Positions 1 to 6,903 of a DNA stretch of 41,720 nucleotides are shown in pieces. Position numbers and translations under genes: made by a program. Source of the stretch: a virus; IMG/VR virus record IMGVR_UViG_3300002132_000135, positions 1 to 41,720 of that record, one strand, 5' to 3'. Positions within the stretch are counted from its first letter, which is position 1. Every line of letters starts with the position of its first letter. The notes under the pieces are model-generated. The model was not told where the DNA came from, did not search any database, and saw only the letters and a list, made by a program, of their open reading frames with translations.

Positions 1-227
1 CCAACTGCTATTGCGTATGGCCCGTTAGCATTATTAATATTAGTAATAGCTGCCCAAGTGGTTGCACCACCGCCACCACCGATTAGAGTACCACCTGCGG
101 TTGCCCCATCAGATACTCGTAATGCTCCATTCGCCTGATCCCAGAAAATATCTCCTGGTTTGCCTATATAATCTGTTGCTGCTGTAGCGCCCATTCTATC
201 GGCGTATGCTCTGTATGTAGATGCCAT
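1..227 (-). CDS. Virion-type structural protein, N-terminal part (runs off window)
   Basis: The first 75 codons of a minus-strand gene that continues beyond base 1. The start ATG at 227 has an AGGAGAA ribosome site about 8 bases upstream. The protein begins MASTYRAYADRMGATAA, then has a segment of the form YIGKPGDIFWDQANGALRVSDG, followed by a run of five glycines. Short beta-type stretches joined by glycine-rich linkers are typical of phage fibre or neck structural proteins. A TATAAATA late promoter lies just upstream. Its exact role in the virion cannot be told from this fragment. Confidence 0.6.
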   Translation of the reverse strand, partial: MASTYRAYADRMGATAATDYIGKPGDIFWDQANGALRVSDGATAGGTLIGGGGGATTWAAITNINNANGPYAIAV

Positions 228-250
228 TTTTATTCTCCTATATATTAATG

Positions 251-979
251 TTATTTATTTATATCAGATTCTTTTTGGTTGCCCAGAGCTTTAACATAAT
301 TAGCCATTCCGTGGTCTAAGGCACCATCAAGAATGCCTGATTTATATCCGCGCCACTTGTCTTTAATCGCTTGCCAAGTTGTTAGCTTACGTATATTACC
401 GTAAAAGTTAATATACTGCAAAAGACCGTGATGTTTATATCCCATAATCCATAAAGGAACTTTAGTAACTATGTCGTTGTTATTAACGAATCGGTAATGA
501 GTTGTTTCAATAGCGTTAACAAATTTTCTTGTTCCAACTCTTGGCGAACCAAACGTAGTTAGCTGCTCAACTTTCATAGTTTCTTCAAAGCGAGAAGTAG
601 CGATAGTAGCCATAGCAGCACCTAATGAATGCCCTGTGATATAAAGCTTTCTACTAGAATGAGACTTTTGATGCTTAACAATGTCATCCCATAGTTTATC
701 TAGCTCACCGCGAAAACCTGAGTGAACTAAGCCGTGTGTCATAGCTCCACGAGGAATAGCATTTAAGTCAGCAAGAAGATCTGATAACTCTTCGGGCTGT
801 GTGCCACGAAATGCTAAAACGTATTCATCTTTGTTCCAAAATGCGTGGCATTGCGCCCCATCGGCGTCCCAGAATTTATGGCCTGTGATGCCGTATTGTT
901 TAGTTTTAGCTTTAGCTTCTTTACCGCTTAGGTACGCCATCTCTGCCATTAACGACATTTTAAAATTTAAGTTGAACAT
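251..979 (-). CDS. Class 3 lipase (alpha/beta hydrolase)
   Basis: A 242-residue predicted lipase or esterase. The nucleophile elbow GHSLG is at residues 116-120 (Ser118), an oxyanion-region AFRGT at 56-60, FGSPRVG at 143-149, and the likely Asp and His of the triad at NNNDIV (Asp169) and YKHHG (His184). This order is that of the fungal-type Lipase_3 family, which hydrolyses acyl esters. There is no signal peptide, so it would act in the cytoplasm or after release. I chose the start at 979 because it has a GAGGAAAA ribosome site and its ATG overlaps the upstream stop (TAATG). A lipase beside small membrane proteins suggests a role in lysis or host membrane lipid turnover; that is inference. 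Confidence 0.85.
   Translation of the reverse strand: MFNLNFKMSLMAEMAYLSGKEAKAKTKQYGITGHKFWDADGAQCHAFWNKDEYVLAFRGTQPEELSDLLADLNAIPRGAMTHGLVHSGFRGELDKLWDDIVKHQKSHSSRKLYITGHSLGAAMATIATSRFEETMKVEQLTTFGSPRVGTRKFVNAIETTHYRFVNNNDIVTKVPLWIMGYKHHGLLQYINFYGNIRKLTTWQAIKDKWRGYKSGILDGALDHGMANYVKALGNQKESDINK
256..263 (-). promoter_or_regulatory. T4-type late promoter octamer (TATAAATA)
   Basis: The minus strand reads TATAAATA here, 29 bases upstream of the structural gene start at 227. It lies inside the end of the lipase gene. Position and exact match fit the gp55/gp33-dependent late promoters of T4-like phages. Confidence 0.6.
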
Positions 980-1113
980 TATTTTTCCTCTTGTGCAATT
1001 GTTTGTAGCCACTGAATTCTATTTTGCCAGCCTATAGTTAGTGATGTATAAAACAAAACTATTAAAAATACTATTCCTATTATATATGCGGGGTTAACCG
1101 AACTATCGTCCAT
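979..1113 (-). CDS. Small single-pass membrane protein
   Basis: A 44-residue protein starting MDDSSVNPAYIIG with one hydrophobic segment (about residues 9-30) and a polar, basic-then-acidic tail ending QEEK. The start at 1113 lies inside the last codons of the Cys-rich gene (ATGGACGATAG, 11-base overlap), which suggests translational coupling. A longer reading in this frame from 1182 is possible but would overlap the Cys-rich gene almost completely. Its stop overlaps the lipase start by one base. Size and topology resemble holin or spanin-like proteins, but there is no direct evidence of function. Confidence 0.55.
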   Translation of the reverse strand: MDDSSVNPAYIIGIVFLIVLFYTSLTIGWQNRIQWLQTIAQEEK

Positions 1114-1234
1114 CTCTATTACTTTCTTTACAGTCGCATTTAGTGCACACATCATTAATACATTCACCGCAATCAATATCATCGCAATGACACTTGTGCT
1201 TGCACTTTTTGCAAATTATTTTTAACACTTTCAT
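1103..1234 (-). CDS. Cys-rich 43-residue protein, putative metal binder
   Basis: A short gene starting at 1234 after AGAGACAG. The 43 residues contain nine cysteines, arranged as CKKCKHKCHC near the N-terminus (C8, C11, C15, C17 with His13 and His16) and then C22, C25, C30, C33 and C35. This pattern can hold one or two zinc ions, as in small zinc ribbons. It sits between the coiled-coil membrane protein (gap of 10 bases) and the small membrane protein (11-base overlap). No family is recognised with confidence. Confidence 0.6.
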   Translation of the reverse strand: MKVLKIICKKCKHKCHCDDIDCGECINDVCTKCDCKESNRDGR

Positions 1235-1244
1235 ATTACTGTCT

Positions 1245-1886
1245 CTAATTAGCTAAAGGGTTATCTAATGCTCGTTGCAGTTTATTATTAAGAGTATCTT
1301 CGAGAGTTTTAATATCTCTTTCAACTCGACTTAACATATCAGCGATATCACGATCAACCTTTGCTTCTAAATCAGTCATGCGACTATCGTTAGAATCTCT
1401 TAGGTTGTTTGCCTTTTCGTCGTAGTCATTTTGCAGACCATCTCGTTTGTTCTCAAATCGCTCTTCGGCACTTTGAATAATGTCGCGCGTCTCAGCTTCT
1501 TGCTCACGTATCTTATCTTCCATACGATCAACTTGTTTTTCAATTCCAAGAATATCATCGCGCAAACCTTGTTTAATGTCACGAGTGTATTCAATAGCTT
1601 CTTCGATACGAATCATGTTCTCTTCCATCTTCTGGACTACAAGCGCATTCTCTGCTTGAATAGCTTCAATATCGATGTTTTGAACAATTTCTTTCATACC
1701 CATATAGTCGTCGTATACTTGGAATGAAGCATATAGCCCGCCCACTATTGTACTAATAACTGCAAAAAGCGCGCCGATTGTAGTAGGAGTCATAGTAATG
1801 CCAAAAAGTTTCATCTTTGTATTTTTGAGGTTTTCTATTTCCTCTTCAAACTTTTCAATACCTTCACCAAGGTCTTTATCTGACAT
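1245..1886 (-). CDS. Membrane-anchored coiled-coil protein
   Basis: A 213-residue protein. Residues 1-28 are acidic and helical, a hydrophobic segment at about 33-56 (TIGALFAVISTIVGGLYASF) should cross the membrane, and residues about 65-205 are almost entirely charged heptad-like helix rich in Glu, Asp, Lys and Arg, i.e. a long coiled coil. Proteins of this shape are common next to structural genes in marine T4-like phages and have no assigned function. It follows the 1897-2343 gene after a 10-base gap. Confidence 0.75.
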   Translation of the reverse strand: MSDKDLGEGIEKFEEEIENLKNTKMKLFGITMTPTTIGALFAVISTIVGGLYASFQVYDDYMGMKEIVQNIDIEAIQAENALVVQKMEENMIRIEEAIEYTRDIKQGLRDDILGIEKQVDRMEDKIREQEAETRDIIQSAEERFENKRDGLQNDYDEKANNLRDSNDSRMTDLEAKVDRDIADMLSRVERDIKTLEDTLNNKLQRALDNPLAN

Positions 1887-1896
1887 TTTTTATCTC

Positions 1897-2343
1897 CTAG
1901 TTCTCGAAACTATTCTGGTTACCAGACGCGTTTAAACGCTTCAGAGCTTCGAGTTCTTGTTGAAGTTTAAGAACCTCTAATCTCTTTTTTCTCAATTCTA
2001 ATTCGTACAAACTATTGCAGTTAATTCTTTCTTTCGGTTTATCGAGAGGAATAGTAATTCTCGCGTAAACTCCAATATCTCTAGTAGTGTCAAATCCGTT
2101 ATTATTAGAATTAGAACCAAACGGGCTTTGATAATTATCAATAACACCGGTTATTCCGAACTCTAGATTTGTTGCCCCACCAATAGAATTCTTACAATCT
2201 AAGTCACCTGCACGAATACTGTCTTGTCCATAAGACTGAGAAGCTCCTGGCAAACTAACACCGATTCCGGATTGTTGTGCATACGCCGAAGACGTAAAGA
2301 TTAACGTCATAATAGAGATTATAATATAAAGTTTTACTTTCAT
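1897..2343 (-). CDS. Exported protein with C-terminal coiled coil, unknown function
   Basis: A 148-residue protein. Residues 1-22 form a signal peptide (hydrophobic IIISIMTLIFTSSAYA, cleavage before QQSG). A polar Gly/Ser/Asn-rich middle follows, with two cysteines (DLDCKNS and RINCNS), then a charged helix LELRKKRLEVLKLQQELEAL. The start overlaps the upstream stop (TAATG). Similar proteins occur, as far as I recall, in marine T4-like phages without known function. The two cysteines could form a disulfide in the periplasm. Confidence 0.7.
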   Translation of the reverse strand: MKVKLYIIISIMTLIFTSSAYAQQSGIGVSLPGASQSYGQDSIRAGDLDCKNSIGGATNLEFGITGVIDNYQSPFGSNSNNNGFDTTRDIGVYARITIPLDKPKERINCNSLYELELRKKRLEVLKLQQELEALKRLNASGNQNSFEN

Positions 2344-2732
2344 TATTCACCGCTCCCGTTTTTGAATCTAGAACAAATCCGAGAAGATACCGAAGTTCTA
2401 GTTCTATCACTCTTTTTCAGTTTAGATCTCGAGCAGATATATTCTGCATTATTTATATCTTGGTCTCTAATAAAAACATCAAATGACACTGTACTTAAAT
2501 ACGGTATTTTAAATACTGTATAGTTAGTAACAAACGGTATCGGTATCCAGTTTGCATCAAAGACGCCAATTTCGTAATAGTCAACATCTGCTCTTTTATT
2601 AAACATAGTCATAGTAGTCTTATGAAGACCTTCCATAAAAGATGGTTCCAATTTTGGATATGTTGGAACCATCTCGTGAGCACTTGTAGCATTGGCGAGC
2701 AATAAGCTAACGACAATAATAAATATTTTCAT
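2343..2732 (-). CDS. Exported small protein, possibly pilus-chaperone-like
   Basis: A 129-residue protein with a clear signal peptide (KIFIIVVSLLLANATSA, cleavage before HEM). The rest looks beta-rich and ends with two cysteine-containing strands (YICSRSKL and RICSRF). The start at 2732 was preferred over 2771 because it gives a proper signal peptide and removes the overlap with the upstream gene. The mature part weakly resembles a truncated fimbrial periplasmic chaperone domain; this is a visual impression only. It overlaps the next gene by one base. Confidence 0.55.
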   Translation of the reverse strand: MKIFIIVVSLLLANATSAHEMVPTYPKLEPSFMEGLHKTTMTMFNKRADVDYYEIGVFDANWIPIPFVTNYTVFKIPYLSTVSFDVFIRDQDINNAEYICSRSKLKKSDRTRTSVSSRICSRFKNGSGE

Positions 2733-2748
2733 AATAATCCAATCACTT

Positions 2749-3264
2749 TTATTGTGCGATACACTCAGCAATAACTAGTGCTGTGTAATTGCCGCCAGGA
2801 AACGCTTTACTACCACCCATAACAGCCGTAGACACCGTTTCAAACCAAGTCGAACCAGTGGCAGTTAAGTCATATCTATCTGCCATGCCGAGTTCTACTT
2901 TAGTTGATTCATATGTACCCATACCCGTAGCGTCAGATACAGTTTTAACTGTAGTATCACCGACCCAAGTTACCGTATCAGGCAATGATGGGCTAGAAGA
3001 GAAAGAGCTTGGTGCAGTAATATTTACATAATATGCATCTGCAAGTGATACATCTACTCGTATAACAGCGCCTTCACCACCGTCCTGTGGTGACGTAGTT
3101 AATGTGTAAGCATTAGGGTTACCAAAGGTACCTGAACTATCTGTTTGTATAATGCAACGTGATTGCACTACTCCGTTAATTTGTGTTTCACTTTGCGCTA
3201 AGGCAGGTGTCGTTCCTGCAACTAGTATTAAAAACACTGCCGACAATTTGTTTACTTTTAACAT
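2749..3264 (-). CDS. Exported beta-rich protein, pilin/spore-coat-U-like
   Basis: A 171-residue protein with a signal peptide (LSAVFLILVAGTTPALA, cleavage before QSET). The mature part has the look of an Ig-like beta sandwich: alternating hydrophobic strands, two cysteines (SRCIIQ near the N-terminus and AECIAQ at the very C-terminus) suited to a disulfide, and many Thr and Ser. This arrangement is reminiscent of fimbrial subunits or the spore coat U family. AGGAG lies upstream of the start at 3264. It lies between two other exported proteins, so they probably act together outside the cytoplasm. Confidence 0.6.
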   Translation of the reverse strand: MLKVNKLSAVFLILVAGTTPALAQSETQINGVVQSRCIIQTDSSGTFGNPNAYTLTTSPQDGGEGAVIRVDVSLADAYYVNITAPSSFSSSPSLPDTVTWVGDTTVKTVSDATGMGTYESTKVELGMADRYDLTATGSTWFETVSTAVMGGSKAFPGGNYTALVIAECIAQ

Positions 3265-3268
3265 GATG

Positions 3269-4180
3269 TTATTCTCCTTCGTTTAGGTTATATTGTGAAT
3301 CTACCATTTGCTGATGTAGCAACTGTTGTGCGAAACCATTGCGTAAACCACTTTTACCATCTGGGAGTTTTGAATCTGCTAAAACTACCGTCTCATTATA
3401 AGAACCACCTGCTAATTGTGCAGTGTAATATCCTTGTGACATTACAGCTATATTCATCATCTCATTCATATTCTGAATTCGCATTCCTTCTACAAATAAC
3501 GCTGTTGTATCAGATACTGACATAGCTTTTTCTAATCTATACTTCCTTTTTGCTTCTTCTTCTTCTACTACTTTCTTCTTTTCGTTTTCGTCTAACACTT
3601 CTTCGTTTTCGTCTAGAATAGTATTTCTATCTAACTCAACGTTTTCATCATTCATTACATTGTATAAACTATCTAAATCAATTTCATATATGTCTGGCAC
3701 TGGCACAACATATCCAGGACAGTTTGGATCAAATTGCGGATTATAGCATGGTGTTACTTTATACGTATAAACAACATTAGCGTCATACACACTTCCAGGT
3801 CCTTCTACTACTATACTACCATTACCCCACAATTCGCTTGGAAGATTTCCAACAGGAACTGCTTTGTTAATCTGTGTTCCCGATAAAGATCCCGGAAGCC
3901 AATCATCTCTTTCTCTAAAGATATAACCTGTCCCACTTGCAAATTCGTTCTGCACGTATACTGTAGTGAAATCTCCAGTTTCTTTTTGAATCCTGTATGA
4001 ATAAATCACATTCTGAATATCGAGACCACCTACACCCGGAATAACCGACGGCATCGACCACATAAGTGATTGGTCGGTTATTGCGTTACCCGTGTATCCG
4101 TAATACGGTACAATACTCTCAGAGTAAGAGTAAGAGGGCAAGAATACCAACACCAGCAAGTGGAGCAGCTTTCTCAACAT
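3269..4180 (-). CDS. Exported protein with acidic linker, unknown function
   Basis: A 303-residue protein. The signal peptide is MLRKLLHLLVLVFLPSYSYS. Residues about 21-165 look beta-rich (YYGYTGNAITDQS, VTPCYNPQFDPNCPGY). Residues about 175-215 are a very acidic then mixed-charge stretch (DENEEVLDENEKKK), followed by helical sequence to the end. The gene overlaps the end of the preceding gene by 62 bases, long for a phage, but no later start would leave a signal peptide. Similar proteins are known to me from marine T4-like phages, function unassigned. Confidence 0.7.
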   Translation of the reverse strand: MLRKLLHLLVLVFLPSYSYSESIVPYYGYTGNAITDQSLMWSMPSVIPGVGGLDIQNVIYSYRIQKETGDFTTVYVQNEFASGTGYIFRERDDWLPGSLSGTQINKAVPVGNLPSELWGNGSIVVEGPGSVYDANVVYTYKVTPCYNPQFDPNCPGYVVPVPDIYEIDLDSLYNVMNDENVELDRNTILDENEEVLDENEKKKVVEEEEAKRKYRLEKAMSVSDTTALFVEGMRIQNMNEMMNIAVMSQGYYTAQLAGGSYNETVVLADSKLPDGKSGLRNGFAQQLLHQQMVDSQYNLNEGE

Positions 4181-4691
4181 TCATAGGTCCCATTAATTTT
4201 AGTTCTTTTTCAGTTTCTTGCACGTGTGTTTCCCAACCCAATTTGGCAGCATCACCAATTTGGCCATCATATGGGCAAGGAGTTCCGGCATGCATCATAG
4301 CGTCGAATACTTTTTGATCTTGGCACATTACAGACACAGCTGCAACTTTCATTCCCATATCGTACATTACTTTTGCGTTTTTTAATCTTTGACAGTTTTC
4401 TTCAGTAAATGTGCCACCAGCAGAAATACCAAGAATTTGTGTTTGCACTGCTCCAGACACACCAATTGTGCATAGATCGTTGTTAGTACCAGCGCTAAAT
4501 TGTGGGGAAATAGCCGATGGGGGTGGCTGTGTAATGTTTGTATTCATGTTGCCGCTAGTTGTAACATTAGTATCAGTACCTGACTGTGTACAAACGTATC
4601 CAGTAGGACATTCAACCGCTTCTTGAGCGAAGCTTGATGTTGCAACTGTCATCACCATAAAAGCGAACAAAGCCATTATTAGTGTTTTCAT
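4119..4691 (-). CDS. Exported Cys-containing protein with hydrophobic C-terminus
   Basis: A 190-residue protein, first gene of the minus-strand late block. It has a signal peptide (LIMALFAFMVMTVATSSFA, cleavage before QEA), a CPTGYVC motif at about residues 28-34, a Thr/Asn/Pro-rich linker, further cysteines (LCTIG, ENCQR, MCQDQ, PCPYD) and ends in a hydrophobic tail (GVGILALLLLL) that could be a second membrane segment. The number of cysteines fits a disulfide-bonded periplasmic protein. Its last 62 bases overlap the start of the next gene in another frame. Confidence 0.7.
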   Translation of the reverse strand: MKTLIMALFAFMVMTVATSSFAQEAVECPTGYVCTQSGTDTNVTTSGNMNTNITQPPPSAISPQFSAGTNNDLCTIGVSGAVQTQILGISAGGTFTEENCQRLKNAKVMYDMGMKVAAVSVMCQDQKVFDAMMHAGTPCPYDGQIGDAAKLGWETHVQETEKELKLMGPMNVEKAAPLAGVGILALLLLL

Positions 4692-4733
4692 TATCTTTTA
4701 CTCCAAGTTGTTCATAAAGACATATTATGCAGT

Positions 4734-4759
4734 TATTTATAGTCATACACATATTTATA
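4734..4759 (-). promoter_or_regulatory. Two tandem T4-type late promoters
   Basis: The minus strand reads TATAAATA twice, at 4752-4759 and at 4734-4741. They lie 43-61 bases upstream of the start at 4691 and would transcribe the minus-strand block of exported proteins, the coiled-coil protein and the lipase. Two exact octamers 18 bases apart in an intergenic region support late expression. Confidence 0.6.
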
Positions 4760-4797
4760 ATTAAAATACTTCGAAATGAAACTTTTGCGAATATCTA

Positions 4798-4827
4798 TTT
4801 GACAGCAAGTGTCAAAATCCCGACAAT
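4798..4827 (+). promoter_or_regulatory. Inverted repeat overlapping a -35 element in the divergent region
   Basis: TTTGACA and TGTCAAA face each other across GCAAG (4798-4816), a perfect 7-base inverted repeat. The left arm contains TTGACA (4799-4804), and 17 bases later GACAAT (4822-4827) can serve as a -10. So a sigma70-like promoter toward the nuclease overlaps the repeat. The repeat could be an operator or chance; no binding protein is known. Confidence 0.4.
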
Positions 4828-4856
4828 TGATACAAATAACACACTACACATATTAA

Positions 4857-4864
4857 TATAAATA
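4857..4864 (+). promoter_or_regulatory. T4-type late promoter octamer (TATAAATA)
   Basis: Exact TATAAATA on the plus strand, 33 bases upstream of the nuclease start at 4898. Together with the minus-strand octamers at 4734 and 4752 it makes this intergenic region a divergent late promoter. Confidence 0.55.
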
Positions 4865-4897
4865 AATCACAAGATAATTATAACCTTTGGAGCAACA

Positions 4898-5656
4898 ATG
4901 AAAAAGTTTTTATATTTACTAGCACTAACACCGTTTGCAGCGTTTGCTAATCCGATCGATGACGAATGCCCTCAGCATACAATTCACGGTGCACCAATTA
5001 GTAGCATCACTGAAAATGTACAATATATATGTCACGGCAATTATGCTGTTCATTATAGATACGATACAAAAACCGCTGAGTTCGTAGTAGAGCATTTAGA
5101 CGATTCTGACATCAACGGATCTGCAAAGCGCAAAGATGATTTTAGACCAGATCCAAAAGTACCAGACGATAAAGAAGCATCAATAGATGACTATAAAGCG
5201 TCAGGCTATGATCGTGGGCATTTAGTTCCTGCGGCTGATAATCGTACAGATCAAGATCAAATGAGCGAAAGCTTTTTCCTAACAAATATGATTCCACAAG
5301 ATCCGGGTAACAACAGAGTTATTTGGAGAATTCTAGAGCTTGGTGTAAGAAATACCGCAGCGGAAGGAAACGATATTTACGTATCAAGTGGTACGATTTA
5401 CGAAGATGGTTATTTGGTTATTGGTGATAATGTAGGCGTTCCGACTAAAGTCTGGAAAGTAGTTTACAACCATACTAATGGAGAAACCATTGGATTCATC
5501 TTCCCAAATAAGAAATATAGCTCAAAAGATCTACCTTTGTTTGTAGCTACTATTGATGAAGTTGAAGCTGCGACCGGAATTAACTTCTTCCCTCAGTTAG
5601 ACGAAGCTTCTGAATCTAAATTTGATACATCAAAATGGCCTAAAATTATCAAGTAA
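4898..5656 (+). CDS. Exported non-specific DNA/RNA endonuclease (DRGH family)
   Basis: A 252-residue nuclease with a signal peptide (FLYLLALTPFAAFA, cleavage before NPID). The catalytic motif DRGH is at residues 105-108 (His108 general base) within GYDRGHLVPAADN, and the metal-binding asparagine is in the NMIPQDPGNNR stretch (about 130-140). This is the Serratia/EndA/NucA beta-beta-alpha-metal fold, which cuts single- and double-stranded DNA and RNA with Mg2+. Export suggests it acts in the periplasm or outside, for instance on incoming foreign DNA or DNA released at lysis. A hairpin terminator follows directly. The ribosome site is TTTGGAG. Confidence 0.92.
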   Translation: MKKFLYLLALTPFAAFANPIDDECPQHTIHGAPISSITENVQYICHGNYAVHYRYDTKTAEFVVEHLDDSDINGSAKRKDDFRPDPKVPDDKEASIDDYKASGYDRGHLVPAADNRTDQDQMSESFFLTNMIPQDPGNNRVIWRILELGVRNTAAEGNDIYVSSGTIYEDGYLVIGDNVGVPTKVWKVVYNHTNGETIGFIFPNKKYSSKDLPLFVATIDEVEAATGINFFPQLDEASESKFDTSKWPKIIK

Positions 5657-5662
5657 ATAAAT

Positions 5663-5695
5663 ATTGGAGGAGCTACAATGTTCCTCCAATTTTAT
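5663..5695 (+). terminator. Rho-independent terminator after the nuclease
   Basis: ATTGGAGGA pairs perfectly with TCCTCCAAT across a 10-base loop, followed by TTTTAT. The next gene starts only at 5706; an ATG within the loop is not a good start because its reading would lie in the stem. Confidence 0.8.
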
Positions 5696-5705
5696 AAGGC
5701 CCAAT

Positions 5706-6188
5706 ATGATAGATCCTATTTCGGCCATTACTATGGCCACGTCAGCCTATAATATGGTAACCAAAATGGTTGCAGCCGGCCGCGAATTTGAAGATACAGC
5801 TCAGCAGCTAGGCAAATGGTATACTGCCGTAGGCGATTTTAGGTTTGGGCAGCAACAAGCAAAAAATCCTCCGCTATTTAGAAGACTAGTGTCTAGCAAG
5901 TCTATTGAAGAAGAAGCTCTTAATCTGCTTATACATGAAAAGAAAATAGCAGAACAAGAAAAAGAACTTAGAACAATGCTCATGTGGCGCTACGGTGCCA
6001 ATGCGTGGGACGAGTTAGTGCAAATGAGACGGAAAATTGCTAAAACCAGACAAGATACTGTCTATCGTCAAGCAGAACTACGCAAAGATTTTTTTAATAC
6101 TATAAGTATTTTGTTACTCGTAGTGGGGTGCTTAGGTATCATAGGTGGTATGGGCTGGTTTATTGGAGATGTTAAAGGCTTCTGGTGA
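5706..6188 (+). CDS. C-terminally anchored membrane protein, unknown
   Basis: A 160-residue protein starting MIDPISAITMATSAYN. The start at 5706 has AAGG seven bases upstream and avoids the terminator stem that an earlier start would include. Residues 1-115 are helical and charged (EEEALNLLIHEKKIAEQEKEL), and a single membrane segment lies near the C-terminus (about 133-154, ISILLLVVGCLGIIGGMGWF). Proteins of this form are conserved in marine T4-like phages and are often found among virion or lysis-related genes. Function unknown. Confidence 0.75.
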   Translation: MIDPISAITMATSAYNMVTKMVAAGREFEDTAQQLGKWYTAVGDFRFGQQQAKNPPLFRRLVSSKSIEEEALNLLIHEKKIAEQEKELRTMLMWRYGANAWDELVQMRRKIAKTRQDTVYRQAELRKDFFNTISILLLVVGCLGIIGGMGWFIGDVKGFW

Positions 6189-6218
6189 AAATAATTTGCA
6201 ATTAAATGAAAATAACTG

Positions 6219-6247
6219 TTGACATTCGTTCTTAAATGATCTATAAT
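6219..6247 (+). promoter_or_regulatory. Consensus sigma70-type early promoter P1
   Basis: TTGACA (6219-6224), 17-base spacer, TATAAT (6242-6247). Upstream is an AT-rich stretch ending GAAAATAACTG that recurs before other promoters in this window and may act as an UP element. It drives the 6278 gene. Confidence 0.9.
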
Positions 6248-6277
6248 AGTCTTATAAATTAATAAAGAGGCTATATC

Positions 6278-6790
6278 ATGACCAATCTTACTGCAATAAT
6301 CAAAGACATCAAAGAAACAGCTACTCCTCTGATGAATAAGTGGGTTAACGATCGTACAGCGTATGTGATGAATCTCAAAGATGTTCAAAAAGCGTTAGAT
6401 ACCGATGAAGAGTTTGTTGCAGAATACGCAACATACAGAGCTCGTGACCGGTATCTTTCGCGTTCTACCTTCAAATTCATCAAGCTTCAAGGTAAAGGCT
6501 ACACAAAAGGCGATATCATGCTAGCTAGCTACGAATCTGAAGCCAGCATCCGTATCAAGATGAAAAAAGACGCAGATCACAAGCTTGCAAAGATCGATGT
6601 AGCAGTAGCTAAGAAAATCAACTTCGATGTTAAGTCAGTTGAAAAGCTTTATCTAGACGAAGGTAAAGATGGCTTCATTGAAGGGGCTTGGAAGCTCAAC
6701 GGAGAGAAGATCTTCTCATTCGATACCATCTATGCAGGCGGATACAACATCCAATGCCTCCATGTTCGTACTAAGTACAAGCTAAAGTAG
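6278..6790 (+). CDS. Hypothetical early protein
   Basis: A 170-residue soluble protein, Lys-rich, with no recognised motif. It has its own consensus promoter 31 bases upstream and a strong hairpin terminator just after it, so it is a single-gene early transcription unit. That arrangement is typical of T4-like host-takeover genes. An AAAGAGG ribosome site precedes the start. Confidence 0.8.
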   Translation: MTNLTAIIKDIKETATPLMNKWVNDRTAYVMNLKDVQKALDTDEEFVAEYATYRARDRYLSRSTFKFIKLQGKGYTKGDIMLASYESEASIRIKMKKDADHKLAKIDVAVAKKINFDVKSVEKLYLDEGKDGFIEGAWKLNGEKIFSFDTIYAGGYNIQCLHVRTKYKLK

Positions 6791-6800
6791 GTATAACAAA

Positions 6801-6835
6801 AGCCTTTCTTATATCAAAACGGTATAAGAAAGGCT
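6801..6835 (+). terminator. Strong hairpin terminator
   Basis: A perfect 13-base-pair stem: AGCCTTTCTTATA against TATAAGAAAGGCT with a 9-base loop. The following CATATTTAG is only weakly U-rich, but the stem is long and sits directly after the 6278 gene. Confidence 0.75.
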
Positions 6836-6844
6836 CATATTTAG

Positions 6845-6873
6845 TGTACTTTGTTCTTAAATCATGTTATAAT
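6845..6873 (+). promoter_or_regulatory. Early promoter with degenerate -35
   Basis: TATAAT at 6868-6873 preceded by TTCTTAAATCATGT, nearly the same spacer as P1 and the 28089 promoter. The -35 position carries TGTACT (6845-6850) instead of TTGACA. It looks like a decayed or regulated copy of the same promoter family, driving the 6904 gene. Confidence 0.6.
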
Positions 6874-6903
6874 ATACTATATTAAACAATTGAGTACTAA
6901 GCT

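Noticed and set aside
979-1182. 67-residue reading starting at 1182
   Set aside because: It overlaps almost all of the Cys-rich 43-residue gene in another frame; a start at 1113 is more economical.
2450-2457. TATAAATA on the minus strand inside an exported-protein gene
   Set aside because: Within coding sequence of an AT-rich genome; no gene start nearby enough to make it convincing. A similar plus-strand octamer at 14253 was left out for the same reason.
5664-5705. Upstream start for the 5706 membrane protein
   Set aside because: The extension is encoded by the terminator stem and has no suitable ribosome site.
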